36,000 nucleotides of DNA from Isochrysis galbana (GCA_018136815.1 CM030943.1:2059620-2095619), one strand, 5' to 3'. Counted from the first letter of the stretch, positions 1 to 9,475 are shown. The notes: generated by a model not told the origin, from the letters alone. Numbers and translations are program-made.

Positions 1-374
1 CGCACGACGCCCGCGCCAGTGTAAGGGAGGGAGAGTGTGGGGTTGTCTCGCCGCGGTAACGTAGTAAGGATGCGTGCTAGTCGTGCGCGCTTGTGTGGCT
101 TGAGCAGTAGCAAACATCTCGCGGAGGCTGCGGTTATTGCTGGTTCAGGCACTTGTGTCATGTTGTGTTGCAGTCACCACCCCTCTATGTCCTGGGGGGT
201 CGCATGCGCGTCCCCTCCGCCATACCCTAAACCTAAACTGCTATTTATCTTTTCACTGTGGCGGACCAGGACAAATAGGTGGTAGGGCAGTCAGACAACA
301 AAGGGCATGATGGATCGTAGATGCTCCATTAGGCATTAGGCTGATATTAGATATTAGATCCTGATATCAAGACA
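1..374. other. Non-coding stretch, no gene recognised
   Basis: An 82-codon open frame at 37-285 has no family features and I do not call it. A single CCCTAAACCTAAA string near 225-238 looks telomere-like but is not tandem. Short TTAGATATTAGAT-type duplications lie just before the first copy of the repeat-borne frame. Confidence 0.4.
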
Positions 375-766
375 AAAACTATTGTTATAGTTTTAGCGAT
401 GGAGCGCGCGCCGACCGCTCCCACCTCCCAGCCCCCCGCCGCCACGACGCCCCAACAACGGGGCCGCCCCAAGCCGCCGGAGCCCAAGCGCGCTCAAGCC
501 TCAGCCCCGCCTGATCAGGACGTCGACATGGCGCCACCCCCCTCGCCTCCCAAACAGCCACACAGCCAGGGAGGAGGCAGAGTCCTGTTCCCAGCTGCAG
601 ACTAAGACCAGGGCAATGCCTTTCCACCCGCCTCCCTTGCTTCGCCACCCAACCAAGGACTCCCCATGGGGGCTGGCAGCAGTGCTGCCACCCCCATGGT
701 GGCAATTCCTACCATCAGTGCACCCCTCGGGGGCGGGCACTTGACACAACAATCAATCATGGGAAG
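375..766 (+). repeat. Repeat family R1, copy 1: decayed repeat-borne reading frame
   Basis: First of three copies of one dispersed element (others at 6474 and 23569). It opens with a perfect 8-bp inverted repeat, AAAACTAT-TGTT-ATAGTTTT (375-394), then AGCG and an ATG at 399. The frame starts MERAPTAPTSQPP and is rich in Pro, Thr, Ala and Lys with a DVDM motif. It stops after 68 codons, but nucleotide similarity to copy 2 continues in other frames to about 766, so this copy is frameshifted and truncated. The protein is low-complexity at its N-terminus. In copy 2 the same frame later carries a SYAEAA motif, which I associate loosely with ORF1/gag-like proteins of non-LTR retroelements. That assignment is inference. 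Confidence 0.6.
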
Positions 767-1090
767 CGGAAGGGGCATTGAGAAGGGGTGAGGGCGTCAT
801 CTGTGACATGCGGTGCGGGAGCGAGAGAGTGCGATATGAAGAAGAAGAAAGGATTTCCTAGGTGAGTTGCCGCCAGCGTTTTCTTCCACAAACACCCGTT
901 TTCTTGAATAAACACCCTTATCCCTTATCTCCATACTCTCACCGACGAGAGTTTCGTTGTAGTGTCGAAAAGTCGCAAGGCACCGCCATAAGAACGACCA
1001 TAAGATTGATCGTAACAGCACCGTAAGATTGAGGTATGAACAGAGACAGAGTACGAGGTGACTGCCAGCGAAATGGGACAGGCACCCTGA
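767..1090. other. Intergenic spacer
   Basis: This lies between the R1 copy and the palindrome array. I see no frame with coding character, no splice pattern and no RNA gene. Confidence 0.4.
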
Positions 1091-1400
1091 CAGCTTACGG
1101 GGGGGAATAGCGCCTGGGGGCTCGAGGACAGCCCCCCGATAGCTCTCGGCGCCCGTCGTTTTCCCCCAATAGCTATCGGCGCCCGTCGTTTTCCCCCCAA
1201 TAGCTATCGGGGGCCGCCTTTCGCCCCCGATAGCTATTGGGGGCCGACCTTAAAACGCGATAGCTCCCCGGGGGACGTAAAATCTCCCAACAGCTCTCGG
1301 GGGATTGTCTCGGTCCCCCGATAGCAAGAGCTCTCGGTGGGGCTGTTGGCCATCGGGAGAAAATTTCCCCCCGAGAGCTCCTGGGGGGCGTTGGCTCCTG
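1091..1400. repeat. Array of AGCT-centred palindromes with ~30-bp period
   Basis: AGCT cores occur at 1141, 1171, 1202, 1232, 1262 and 1292, spaced 30-31 bp, with looser members at 1092, 1329 and 1376. The best units read CCCCCGATAGCTATTGGGGG or close variants, each nearly its own reverse complement, separated by spacers such as CCGCCTTT and GCCCGTCGTTTT. The array ends about 20 bp before the TATA box of the RNase HII gene. Each unit could form a small cruciform or bind a dimeric protein; either role is inference. The spacers are also repetitive, so this is a degenerate tandem repeat and not a CRISPR array. Confidence 0.75.
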
Positions 1401-1418
1401 GGGGGTAACATATACTAG

Positions 1419-1426
1419 TATAAATA
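1419..1426 (+). promoter_or_regulatory. TATA box of the RNase HII gene
   Basis: TATAAATA lies in an AT-rich island (about 1407-1443), 80 bp before the ATG at 1507. It is followed by a pyrimidine-rich leader and a short tandem GCGGC run (about 1481-1505) ending at the start codon. Confidence 0.5.
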
Positions 1427-1506
1427 TAGAGAAGTACTACAGTATTTTCGTCCTTTCCCTTTTCTCCCCCCTCAGCAGGGGCGGCGCGGCGCGGCGCGGC
1501 GCGGCG

Positions 1507-2478
1507 ATGGCCCCCCTTCTGCGTCCATCGCGCCTCCTTGAGGCTGCGGCGAGCTGCTCTGGCGTGCTGGTGGTGGGCGTGGACGACTGCGGTCGCGGCG
1601 CGATCGCGGGGCCTATCTTTGCCGCCGCCGCACGCCTTCCCGCCGCCTGGGAGCCACAGAAAGCCCTGGTGTTTGGCGATGCGAAGGCGCTGAGCGTTGC
1701 TGAGCGAACGATTGCTCTGCGGGAGCTCGAGCGGGCGGGCGCGGTATGGGCGACGGCGGCGGTGGCACCAGCACGTGTAGATGTTCTCGGGCACCGACGC
1801 GCTACCGAGGCCGCCATGGCGCTTGCCGCTGAGAGGCTGCTGCGACGGCTGCGCAGAGTGGGCACCGAGCCGGTTGACAGGTTGCCGTGCCACTGCCTCG
1901 TCGATGGAGACGCCGTACCCGAGGGCGAGTGGTCGGGGGAAGCAGTGCCTCAGGGAGACGCTCGCGAAAGCTGCATCGCCGCCGCCTCCATCGCCGCCAG
2001 GGTGGCGAGGGACGCGTCGATGGCGTCGCTCGCGCGCCGGTGGCCGCAATACGAGTGGCTCGAGAATGGTGGGCACGCCAGCGCGCAGCATCTTTCGGCT
2101 ATAATCGCGGTCGGCCCCTGCGATGTGCACCGTGCAAGCTGTTTTCCCTTCATGCGCTCCAGCGGGCGACGGGCGGGCTACCATGTCCATAGGAATGCAG
2201 AGCTACAGGTACATCGTTGGTTGAACCGCGCAGCAGACCTTGAGAAACAGTCATTGAATGGTATTGCATACTCAGACGGTGAGGATGACGAGCAGCGCGG
2301 GCGCCTCCATCGGTACTTAGCCATGCACACCCGCCTGAAGTCAGCCCGCAGATTGCCTGCCTTGCAAGCAGACAAGCCTACTGGCGGCGGCATTGCAGGC
2401 AGGATGGTGTGGGAGCAGCCCGAGGCCAAGCGACAACGGCGCCGAACTCGTGCAAGACGAAGGCATGAAGGGAGATGA
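1507..2478 (+). CDS. Ribonuclease HII (bacterial-type RNase H2)
   Basis: Single-exon frame, 323 aa. RNase HII cleaves RNA in RNA-DNA hybrids and removes ribonucleotides embedded in DNA. Family motifs appear in order: GVDDCGRG (24-31), matching the usual GIDEAGRG; GDAK at 57-60, matching DSK; VDGD (132-135); GDARESCIAAASIAARVARD (150-169), matching the AASI.AKV.RD helix; and GPCDVHRASC.P (203-214), matching the GP..HR.SF.P signature. The metal-binding acidic tetrad would be D26, D27, D133 and D151, with the typical 18-residue gap between the last two. The second position is Asp where the family almost always has Glu. The GPIFAAAARLP stretch resembles bacterial RnhB more than the eukaryotic H2A subunit, so an organellar or bacterial-derived enzyme is possible. 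The C-terminal ~100 residues are an unassigned basic extension (RRRTRARRR). The start is the first ATG after a TATA box. Confidence 0.85.
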   Translation: MAPLLRPSRLLEAAASCSGVLVVGVDDCGRGAIAGPIFAAAARLPAAWEPQKALVFGDAKALSVAERTIALRELERAGAVWATAAVAPARVDVLGHRRATEAAMALAAERLLRRLRRVGTEPVDRLPCHCLVDGDAVPEGEWSGEAVPQGDARESCIAAASIAARVARDASMASLARRWPQYEWLENGGHASAQHLSAIIAVGPCDVHRASCFPFMRSSGRRAGYHVHRNAELQVHRWLNRAADLEKQSLNGIAYSDGEDDEQRGRLHRYLAMHTRLKSARRLPALQADKPTGGGIAGRMVWEQPEAKRQRRRTRARRRHEGR

Positions 2479-2894
2479 AAGCACGCATTGCTGCACGCGC
2501 GCACGAGGGTGCCATATCACGAGTTCTGCGTGCGTATTGCCACTTGGCCGCGCATCTTCGTGCAGCTGTCCTGCAGTGCTACGATATCATCTCTACCACC
2601 ATTCCTAACCTACATGCTGGTTTGCTTGCCGACCAAAGGCTAGTGTGTTTTGTCACCCCAACTCTAAGGATCGCCGAGATTGGTGGCCAAAAAGGGGCAG
2701 AAGGGTGGAACTGGGAAGGTTTGGGGAGAACCACGCTCACGATCCACGGCGGCAGCGCGCGCTGTGCTATTTCTCCATCTATCTTTTCTTGCACGTAACA
2801 ACGGCAACAACAGCAGCTTGCAGCTTGATGTGGGCATTGGCTTTGGCGTTGGCTCACACTTGTGCTACCCGTTACTTTGTTGTCTAAACCCCGT
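2479..2894. other. 3' flank of the RNase HII gene, no gene recognised
   Basis: Several overlapping open frames of 70-110 codons occur on both strands, but none has family motifs or coherent coding character. Confidence 0.4.
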
Positions 2895-3069
2895 ATAATA
2901 CTCTTACCGCACACGCGGCCATGGACCCACTACTTTCACGCAGCAAACTTTCTACACCTACCCTTCCCACTCCCAGCCCTTCCCCCCCGCCCGCCATCTG
3001 GTGGGTGGCTACCCCCATGCACTACGTACTGCGTAGGGGTAGGGGGATAGGGGTGAAGGGCTCAGATAT
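2895..3069 (+). repeat. Repeat family R2, copy 1
   Basis: This is a direct copy of 23411-23565. Shared landmarks in order are the block ending ACCGCACAC(G/A)CGGCC, a CACGCAGCAAA block, a TTTCTACACC block, CCAGCCCTTCCCCCC, and a GGGATAGGGGTG block near the end. The second copy directly abuts the R1 element at 23569. Confidence 0.65.
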
Positions 3070-4698
3070 GGCGTCCGGAGGCGCCCCCCCCGCCCCCACT
3101 CCCCCCCGGTGATCCGTTCCCCTCTTTCCTCCTGCGCTCACCGGGAGGGCGGCGGCCTCGGTCCCGCGACTTTTAGCCTTGTGCCTTGTACTGTAGCAAC
3201 GCTGACGAATTGGAGTGGCCCATAGGGCCTGAGGGCAATGAGGAAGGAGGCATGCCAGTCACATATGCGGGGACATCCCACGAACATCCTGTGTTCGTTT
3301 TGATCTTTGTGGTGTACCGGGCTCCACCACTTATGTCCGCCGCGCGCGCGGGTGCGCGCGGTCTCACCTCGTCGGCTCCTTGCCATCTTCTCGCTGAGGG
3401 AGTGAGTGAGGCAGTGAGGGTGAGAGCCGCCATACCGGCGCCCCGCGACACGCCCCCGCCCCCCGCGCCCTCCCCCCACAAGTTGCGCATATGGGCTATT
3501 TTGGGGCCCAAATTTTGCGAAAGTTTTTGTCCATGAAAGTGGCCCAAGTTTCGAAATGAGTTTCGCGAAACTCTGACCGGGCCCTATTCGTTTGCCCTTT
3601 ACAAGATGGTGCGCATCGCACCCCCTAGTGAGTGACCGGGCTACCCACAGCAGACAGCAGGGGAGGAGTGGAGAGAGGTTGGGGGGCTAGTCCCCCCTCC
3701 ATGCTCCATGGATCAATAACCAACTATAAACGTAGGCTTGCGTTACTTTGTAGTCTAGGACGATCTATAGTATTCTGTATATAGGCTGTAGGGTGTCATC
3801 TATCAGCTCTAATCTATTCCCTTTGTAGCCATCACTTATGCGCCATCACTCCAATTTGTTGGTGAGGTGGGGCGCAGCGGTGGGAGCGGGGGCCCCACAG
3901 TTAGTCGTTAGTCAGCTCGCTATTCATTATTGCGATCACCCGAGTATGGCGGGTCGAGGCACCCGCGGCGGCTCCGGCGCCGCCCGCCCGCAGGTGCAGG
4001 CGGATGCTAATGCTAAGCGCTTGCCGGAGCTTAAGCACAAGAGCCATGTCTGACCGGGTTAGCAGGGCGAGAGGGAAGGGAGCAAGGCGCCACCCAGCTC
4101 GCGCGGGGGGTCGGCGTTTGGATACGCTGGAAGGCGGCGTGGTGGTGGGAGGGCTCTCTAGCGACCACGGGAAGAAGTGCCCGAACGTATCACCGCACAA
4201 AACAACAGTCCCTCATCATCACACTGCATTGAAGCGATTAGATTTGGTGAATAGTGAGAAGGGCACTAGAAATGTGCTCTTGTGCTACTGATACGTCGTT
4301 TCGCCTCCACCAAAACTGCTCCTCTCGCTTCAGCCTCAGCAAGGGACGGGAAGCGGAAAGAAAGCTTTGCAAGAAAGGTGGCGAGCCGCCTGGCTCAATT
4401 GACTGCGACTTTGCCCGTTGTCTGTAGTGGCATGATAGTATTTGCGAGCTTAGATACTAACGCAAGCGAACCCCGCCGTTACCAGTACTCCATAGGCTGC
4501 TCATGACGCCCCAAGCCTCTCGATACGATACAGCCATGCGCAGCTCTGCCCCTCGCTCTCCTGCGCAAAAGGTGTTCACTCTCCACGCTGTGCCTCCCGC
4601 AGGCTTCCTCTCGAAGCTCCGAACCCATAGATCTGCCCCTCACATCTGGCCACTTTTAACCATCTTCTTTTCATCGACAAGGGAGTTGAGGCGCCATA
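3070..4698. other. Long intergenic region with repeat fragments
   Basis: No gene is supported. About 3484-3645 is a less GC-rich island that ends in the R4 terminal motif (reverse orientation, near 3626-3645). Open frames at 3138-3547, 3838-4291 and 4282-4757 overlap each other on both strands and carry no recognisable motifs. Confidence 0.4.
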
Positions 4699-6142
4699 TC
4701 AACTGCCTGAGCCTGAGAGCAAGGACGGTGGGAGCGTGCAAAGAAGTGACGCGCTAGGACGGTGCACTGCGACCAAGCGGCTTGCTCGTGGTAGCTCGGG
4801 TTGGGCAGCGCACCGCTGGTTCATTGCAGCGAATGCTTGTCCACCACCTTCGCAATTTGCCGCTTGCGCGCGCATCTCCTCTGCGCGCGGCGTGAGCGCA
4901 TCGATCTCGGCCCTCGTGTACGCTTCTTGGACTCGCAGCCACTGCAGACGCAAGCGACGGACGGCCGCAACGTCCGCGTCTGAGGAACAAGGATTAGGTT
5001 CGGAAGGGATCTTTCAGCCGAGCACGGGCTTCAATCGGCCGCGTGACGGGCTGTGAAGAGTATGTATGAAGCGCGCCAGCCCGTCATTCATGAGCTCAGG
5101 CCGTCATGTGTTCGATGAGGGCGCAGCGCAGCTCACCAGCCGCTTCCTCGGCTAATCTGTAGAACACCTCAGGAGCAGTCGCAAACCCTTCTGGAAGTGC
5201 GATCACACGCAATTCGGGCGAAGCTGGTGTGTGAGGCCCATTCCCACCGCGAGTGGAATCTGGGCTGGCATCGATTGGCCCGCCCGCCGATCCAGCCTCC
5301 ACGTCTGGCATCCGCCCCGCGATTCGCTCGCACTCGTGCTTGAAGAGGCTCATCGCAGCATCGAAGCGGTCAGCCGACGCAATTGGAACGGCGAGCTGGA
5401 GCGCGTCGGAAGGCGGAGGCGCGGACCTCCAAGTGAGAGCTGAGTCGTCGCGCGGCGACCACCACTGCAAGGCGTTCGGCAGGCACTCATCGCCGTCAGC
5501 CGCCTCTTCAGGCTCGTCATCCGGAGCGATGGGGCCGAGGGGTGAATCTGCTAGAGCGGCCGGAGGACCGCTTGGAGCTACGAGGGCAAGAGTGTCAGGC
5601 GCAGAGAAGGGCTCAGCGGCGTTCGCAGCATTCCCGAGCGGCAGCTCCTGCAATGGCGGCACCGCGTCGCCAAGTTTGGAGGAGAACTTCGCATAGAACG
5701 ATCGTCCCTCCTCACTGAGGGCTGCTGCGGGTGTGGGGACTCCTCCGAGGGTGACTCCTCCCACAGGCCTTCGCGGCCTCTGCTCCAGCTCTGCTGGCTC
5801 TCCGAGGATCAAATCGTCTGAGACGCGGAGCGCCCTGGCGCGTCGGGGCATATGATCCGCCAAGAATCTCTCGATAGCGCGCGCGGGCACCGCAAGCTCC
5901 GCCCTCATCCAGCGGCGGAAGTCTTCGTCATCGACGAATCTCTCGCAGATCGAGAAGAAAGCTCCTCCACCTGCAAGGCCGAGCGTGGCGAGGAGCGCGG
6001 CGCCCGTGCGCCAGCGCGAGCCACCGCTACTACTATTGCCGCTGCTACTCGAGCACGCACGCGCACTGCCGCCCAGACGGCCAGGGCGATGGGTGGAGAG
6101 AGGGGAGAGGGAGAGGAGAGGGAGACGCGCCGCCCGACGCAT
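4699..6142 (-). CDS. Unknown protein with mitochondrial-like N-terminus and one membrane segment
   Basis: Two exons on the minus strand: 6142-5137 and 4979-4699, with an intron of 157 nt (donor GTGAGC, acceptor TTCCTCAG). Joining restores a 428-aa frame, while the unspliced frame stops at 5096. I do not recognise the family. The N-terminus (MRRAARLPLLSLSPL, then Arg/Ser-rich) lacks acidic residues until after residue 65 and resembles a mitochondrial presequence. A hydrophobic Gly/Ala/Leu segment at about 47-65 could span a membrane. It is followed by FVDDEDFRRWMRAEL. The middle is Pro/Ala-rich and probably disordered. Exon 2 contributes a charged helix (VAAVRRLRLQWLRVQEAY) that may form a coiled coil. 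An inner-membrane protein is plausible but is inference. Exon 2 could alternatively be spliced further before its stop. Confidence 0.6.
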
Positions 6143-6160
6143 CGCGCGCGCCCCGCTGCT

Positions 6161-6168
6161 CTTTTATA
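6161..6168 (-). promoter_or_regulatory. TATA-like box 5' of the minus-strand unknown gene
   Basis: TATAAAAG on the minus strand lies only about 20 bp before the ATG at 6142. If it works at the usual ~30-bp distance, transcription would begin at or just inside the annotated start, so either the leader is almost absent or the motif is chance. Confidence 0.35.
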
Positions 6169-6473
6169 ACAGTAGTAGAGCGCTCGCTCCCGCAGGTCCT
6201 CGCGCCCCATTCCTACATTCTACATTCTACATTCCTAGTACTCTAGTAGTAAATTCCTACATGGCACATGGTACATGGTGATGGTTATGGTTACATGGGA
6301 GATGCGGCCCACGACTCCCCGAGATACGGTAGATACGGCTGTATCTGGCCCGTTCCCCAGATACGAGAGACGGTAGCTTCCGTATTCTGTGTCTCCCAAC
6401 TCCCAACCATGTCGCATCCGCGATCGACCTTTTTGTTTCAGAAATTGTCTGCGTTTCTATGTCCCCTCCTTGT
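6169..6473. other. Spacer with short tandem repeats
   Basis: It contains a small tandem run of CTACATT (about 6211-6235) and GTACATGGTGATGG-like duplications (6255-6300). No gene is recognised. Confidence 0.4.
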
Positions 6474-7281
6474 AAAACTATTGTTATAGTTTTAGCGATG
6501 GAGCGCGCGCCAACCGCTCCCACCTCCCAGCCCCCCGCCGCCACGACGCCCCACAGGGGCCGCCCCAAGCCGCCGGAGCCGAAGCGCTCGCAGGCTGCCC
6601 CACTGACCGACAGCGATGTGGACATGATCCTCCCGCCCTCGCCTCCCCACCAGCCATACAAGCAGGGAACAGGCAGATCCTGTTCCCTGCAGACCAACAG
6701 AGCGAGCCTCTGGCCCTGCCGCCTACATCTGCCGCCGTGCCACCACAACAAGGACTCCCCATGGTGGGTGGCAGCCTTGCTCCTTGCTGCCACCCCCATG
6801 GTGGCAACTCCTACCATCAGTGCACCCCTCGCGGGCGGGCACTTGACTCAACAATCCATCATTGGAGCCTTTACGGCTCCCAACCCACTCTACAACACAT
6901 CACAGAAGTCGTACGCTGAGGCGGCCGGCCCCAAAGGGAAAGGGAGAAAGGGAGGCACCCTCAGGAAGCACAGAAAGCCCCACCACCACCCACTCAACAA
7001 CCACCACCGCCCTCGCGCAAGCGAGCGGACCCACAGTCGGAACCAAAACCGATCCAGACTCACACCACACAATTCGCTTCTCCCCCTCATGATGAGGAGG
7101 AGGAACCGGACGACACCCCCTTCTTCATTCAGCTAGCACAGCTAGCTGAAGACAAGAAGGACATCAAGAGTGAGGATGTAGCAACCTACATGAAGTACCT
7201 TCTTTCCAACCTTGAAAGCTTGGATGCCACCCGCGCCGAAATCGGCCACGCCCCCGGCTTCAACGCTACCGCCCCGGTGCC
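6474..7281 (+). pseudogene. Repeat family R1, copy 2: longest copy of the repeat-borne frame, frameshifted
   Basis: It begins with the same AAAACTAT-TGTT-ATAGTTTT hairpin (6474-6493) and ATG at 6498. The N-terminal frame (MERAPTAPTSQPPAATTP) runs through a Pro/Ala-rich region to SYAEAAGPKGKGR (about 6908-6946). A frameshift near 6930-6962 moves the coding signal to another frame: PPPPTQQPPPPSRKRADP, an acidic DEEEEPDD stretch, FFIQLAQLAEDKKDIK, then VATYMKYLLSNLESLDATRA and a stop at about 7281. Codon-level conservation of hydrophobic and acidic blocks suggests it once encoded a protein of about 260 residues. No reverse transcriptase, integrase or transposase is present in the copy. A retroelement ORF1/gag-like origin is inference from the basic, proline-rich composition and the YAEAA motif. 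Confidence 0.55.
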
Positions 7282-7520
7282 GTGATACGCGCGAGTGCCC
7301 AACTTTGAGCCGGCACCGAGCGCGCTGGCGGCGCTTTGGTGTTGATCCAGTTGCACTGGGTGGCACACCAAGCACCATATTCACAAATGCCGCCCTTGCA
7401 GCTACGCCAATCGCCGCAGCCGGCCGCGTGCATGCACCGCGCCGAAATCGGCCACGCCCCCGGCTTCAACGCTACCGTCCCGGTGCCGTGATACGCGCGA
7501 GTGCCCAACTTTGAGCCGGC
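7237..7520 (+). repeat. R1 tail: internal duplication (A-B-A structure)
   Basis: An ~80-bp block beginning GCGCCGAAATCGGCCACGCC and ending in TTTGAGCCGG occurs at about 7237-7318 and again at 7438-7520, flanking a 120-bp block B (about 7319-7437). Block B plus the second A block recur in reverse orientation at 24418-24640. The first A block contains the last codons and stop of the R1 frame. Confidence 0.7.
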
Positions 7521-8185
7521 CGCCGGTTCCGACGAAGTAGACCCCTTGTGGGCCAAAAGAAGTTCCCGCTGTTCCCATGGGCAGAGAGAGGGCGGGACTA
7601 TGAGAGGGCGCGGTCGTAGGCGCCAAGGCGGAATTTGTGCTTGTCGAACATGCGATGACTACAGGCTCGTAGGCAGAGGGCAGTTCGATCGAGCCGGCAG
7701 CTGACGCGGCCGTAAAAGAGTCGTTGTTGGTTGCGGGTGGGAAAATGTCAGAGAGGTCATGGTAGGAGTAGTTGTCATTGTCTGCCATCGAGCGCTTCGA
7801 GCGAAGAGGTAGACGGAGGTTCTGAGGATTGCGACGCGCGGCGTCGGAGAGTAGAGACGAGGCTAGCTAGCGAGCTAGTGGAAGAGAGAGAGAATGAGAA
7901 TGAGAGCTTCTTAGGTCCAAGGTAGACACAAGGGGCTACAACGCGGGGACTCAAAAAGTTGCTTATCAACAGAGACACACAAACTAAACCAAACGGGGCG
8001 AAAACTAACCACACTTGGACGGACGACCGAACGTCGGCACCAAGGCAACTTAGCAGCGCACGGACAAGCGACAGAGGGGACGGAACAACGAGGGCAAACC
8101 TCGCTGGGGGAGCTGCGACCGAGGTATAACAGAAGACGGACGACAATAGTGGAACGTTTGATGTCATCAAAAAAAATCTTAAGAT
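7521..8185. other. Spacer, no gene recognised
   Basis: Minus-strand open frames (7402-7788, 7775-8201) are low in complexity and show no domain. A short GAGAATGAGAATGAGA run lies near 7888-7906. Confidence 0.35.
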
Positions 8186-8242
8186 TAGCCCGGTCACTCA
8201 CTCATTTTAACCACTATTTCCCACCTCCCCTGGGTGTCCAAG
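8186..8242 (+). repeat. Repeat family R4 (TAGCCCGGTCACTCACT end), copy
   Basis: TAGCCCGGTCACTCACTCAT starts here after a run of A and the palindrome AATCTTAAGATT. The same block, with small changes and the shared tail CCTCCCCTGGGTGTCCAAG, is at 11988-12051. Reverse-orientation ends lie at about 3626-3645 and 25084-25103. It resembles the terminus of a dispersed element. Confidence 0.55.
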
Positions 8243-8420
8243 TTCCCTGCAGTGGAGCAGTTCGCTACAGTTCCCTGCAGTGGAGCAGTTCGCTACAGTT
8301 CCCTGCAGTGGAGCAGTTCCCTGCAGTGGAGCAGTTCCCTGCAGTGGAGCAGTGCCCTGCAGTGGAGCAGTTCCCTGCAGTGGAGCAGTTCCCTGCAGTG
8401 GAGCAGTTCCCTGCAGTTGA
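8243..8420 (+). repeat. Minisatellite, 18-bp unit with a 28-bp higher-order variant
   Basis: Unit TTCCCTGCAGTGGAGCAG repeats nine times (the last partial). Between units 1-2 and 2-3 there is an extra TTCGCTACAG, making 28-bp units there. Unit 6 reads TGCCCTG and the last ends TTGATC. Because 18 is divisible by 3, one forward frame reads FPAVEQ repeats and the reverse reads a Cys-Arg-Glu-Leu-Leu-His repeat, but there is no supported gene around it. Confidence 0.9.
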
Positions 8421-8481
8421 TCCCCCCTATAGACGTGTGACGAAACTCGTTCTCTGCTTTTAGAGTGTGTTTGTATTCAGT

Positions 8482-8600
8482 GATTGAACGCTTTTCCATG
8501 CGGCGGGGGTGATGGCGATTGAACGCGTTCCACGTGTAGACTGGTGGCGATTGAACGCTTTTCTATGCTGTGGGTGATGGTGATTGAGCGCTTCTCGCCT
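8482..8600 (+). repeat. Short tandem repeat, GATTGAACGC motif every ~33 bp
   Basis: GATTGA(A/G)CGC begins at 8482, 8517, 8549 and 8582 (spacing 35, 32, 33), each followed by a divergent TTTTC/GTTCC stretch and a GGTGATGG or CTGGTGG end. Four degenerate units. Confidence 0.6.
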
Positions 8601-8657
8601 TTGCCTGCGACCTGCGAGACCAAAACAGGATCCTGGCGTGGGGGCTGTCTTCTGTCT

Positions 8658-8835
8658 GAGTGTGGAGGGAGGGGCGCTCCGGCTAGCGCAGTTAGAAAGC
8701 TAGTGATGAGCTGGGTGGCATAAGGGGGAAGGGTGCTTGCGCTTGCCGCGGCAGGGAGTCCTATCTTCTATCTTGAGTGAGCGCTAGTCCCGTTCCTTTG
8801 CCGCGCCGCGACCCATAAAAATTTGTTAAAAATTC
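8658..8835 (+). repeat. Repeat family R3, copy 1
   Basis: This is a direct copy of 17245-17393. It shares GAGTGTGGAGG, an AAGGGTGCTTG block, a TGAGTGAGCGC(GC)TAGTCCCGT block, CGCGACCCAT and ATTTGTTAAAAAT in the same order. Confidence 0.65.
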
Positions 8836-9059
8836 AAGTAGATAGGGGTCGGTCACTATCACTATCTAACTAGATAGGGGTCGGTGAACTACCCACAATA
8901 TCCGGTTAGTCCCAAATCCAAGTGATTACGTGATTAAAGGCCTTAGGGAAGGGGGAAGGGGTGAAGGGGAAGGGGTCAGGAAGGAGACGAGTAGAGGAGA
9001 GAGTTTTGTTTTCACAGGCGAAGCCGTTTGAAGAGAGGGCGCGCGCTGCGGCGTCGGCA
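8836..9059. other. Spacer before the LRR gene
   Basis: AGATAGGGGTCGGT occurs twice (about 8841 and 8873). The rest shows no gene and grades into the GA-rich tract. Confidence 0.4.
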
Positions 9060-9147
9060 GCGGAGACGCCGCCGCAGAGAGCTGAGAGGAGAGAGAGAGA
9101 GAGGGGTAGGGGGAGAGAGAGAGAAGACAAAGAGAGAGAGAGAGAGA

Positions 9148-9191
<44 letters not shown>

Positions 9192-9475
9192 GGGGGGGGG
9201 GGGAGGGAGAAAATGGGGTGAGAGAGATAAAGAGACTGCCGAGGAGAGAGAGTAGGAGAGAGGGAGAGCAACACAGAGGGAGGGAGACGACCCTCAATCT
9301 AGTTCTAGCATATAGAGGGAAACGACTTGAGTACTCTATAAGCGAGAGAGGGAAGAGCCCCAGGAGAGAGAGTATTTGAGGGGAGAAATTGAGGAGAAGA
9401 AGAAGAAAAAGGAGTGAAGAAGAAAGAAGAGAGGGAGGGGGAGAGAGACAGAGAGGGGGAGAGAGAGAGAGGGCG
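9060..9475 (+). repeat. GA-rich tract and 23-nt G run upstream of the LRR gene
   Basis: Purine-rich simple repeat (GA)n from about 9080, a run of 23 G at 9181-9203, then further GA/GGA sequence up to the ATG at 9476. The large minus-strand open frame here (8926-9696) is an artefact of the repeat. Confidence 0.8.

Noticed and set aside
225..240. Telomere repeat
   Set aside because: Only one and a half CCCTAAA-like units, not tandem and not at a chromosome end.
1091..1400. CRISPR-like array (30-bp period before a nuclease gene)
   Set aside because: Both the cores and the spacers are repetitive and degenerate, the units are palindromic, and the context is eukaryotic with no cas genes.
1234..2190. 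318-codon minus-strand open frame
   Set aside because: It lies opposite the RNase HII gene and the palindrome array, has no motifs, and follows from GC-rich codon bias on the other strand.
4282..4757. Small plus-strand frames as genes
   Set aside because: Short overlapping frames without motifs. The right part lies opposite exon 2 of the minus-strand gene.
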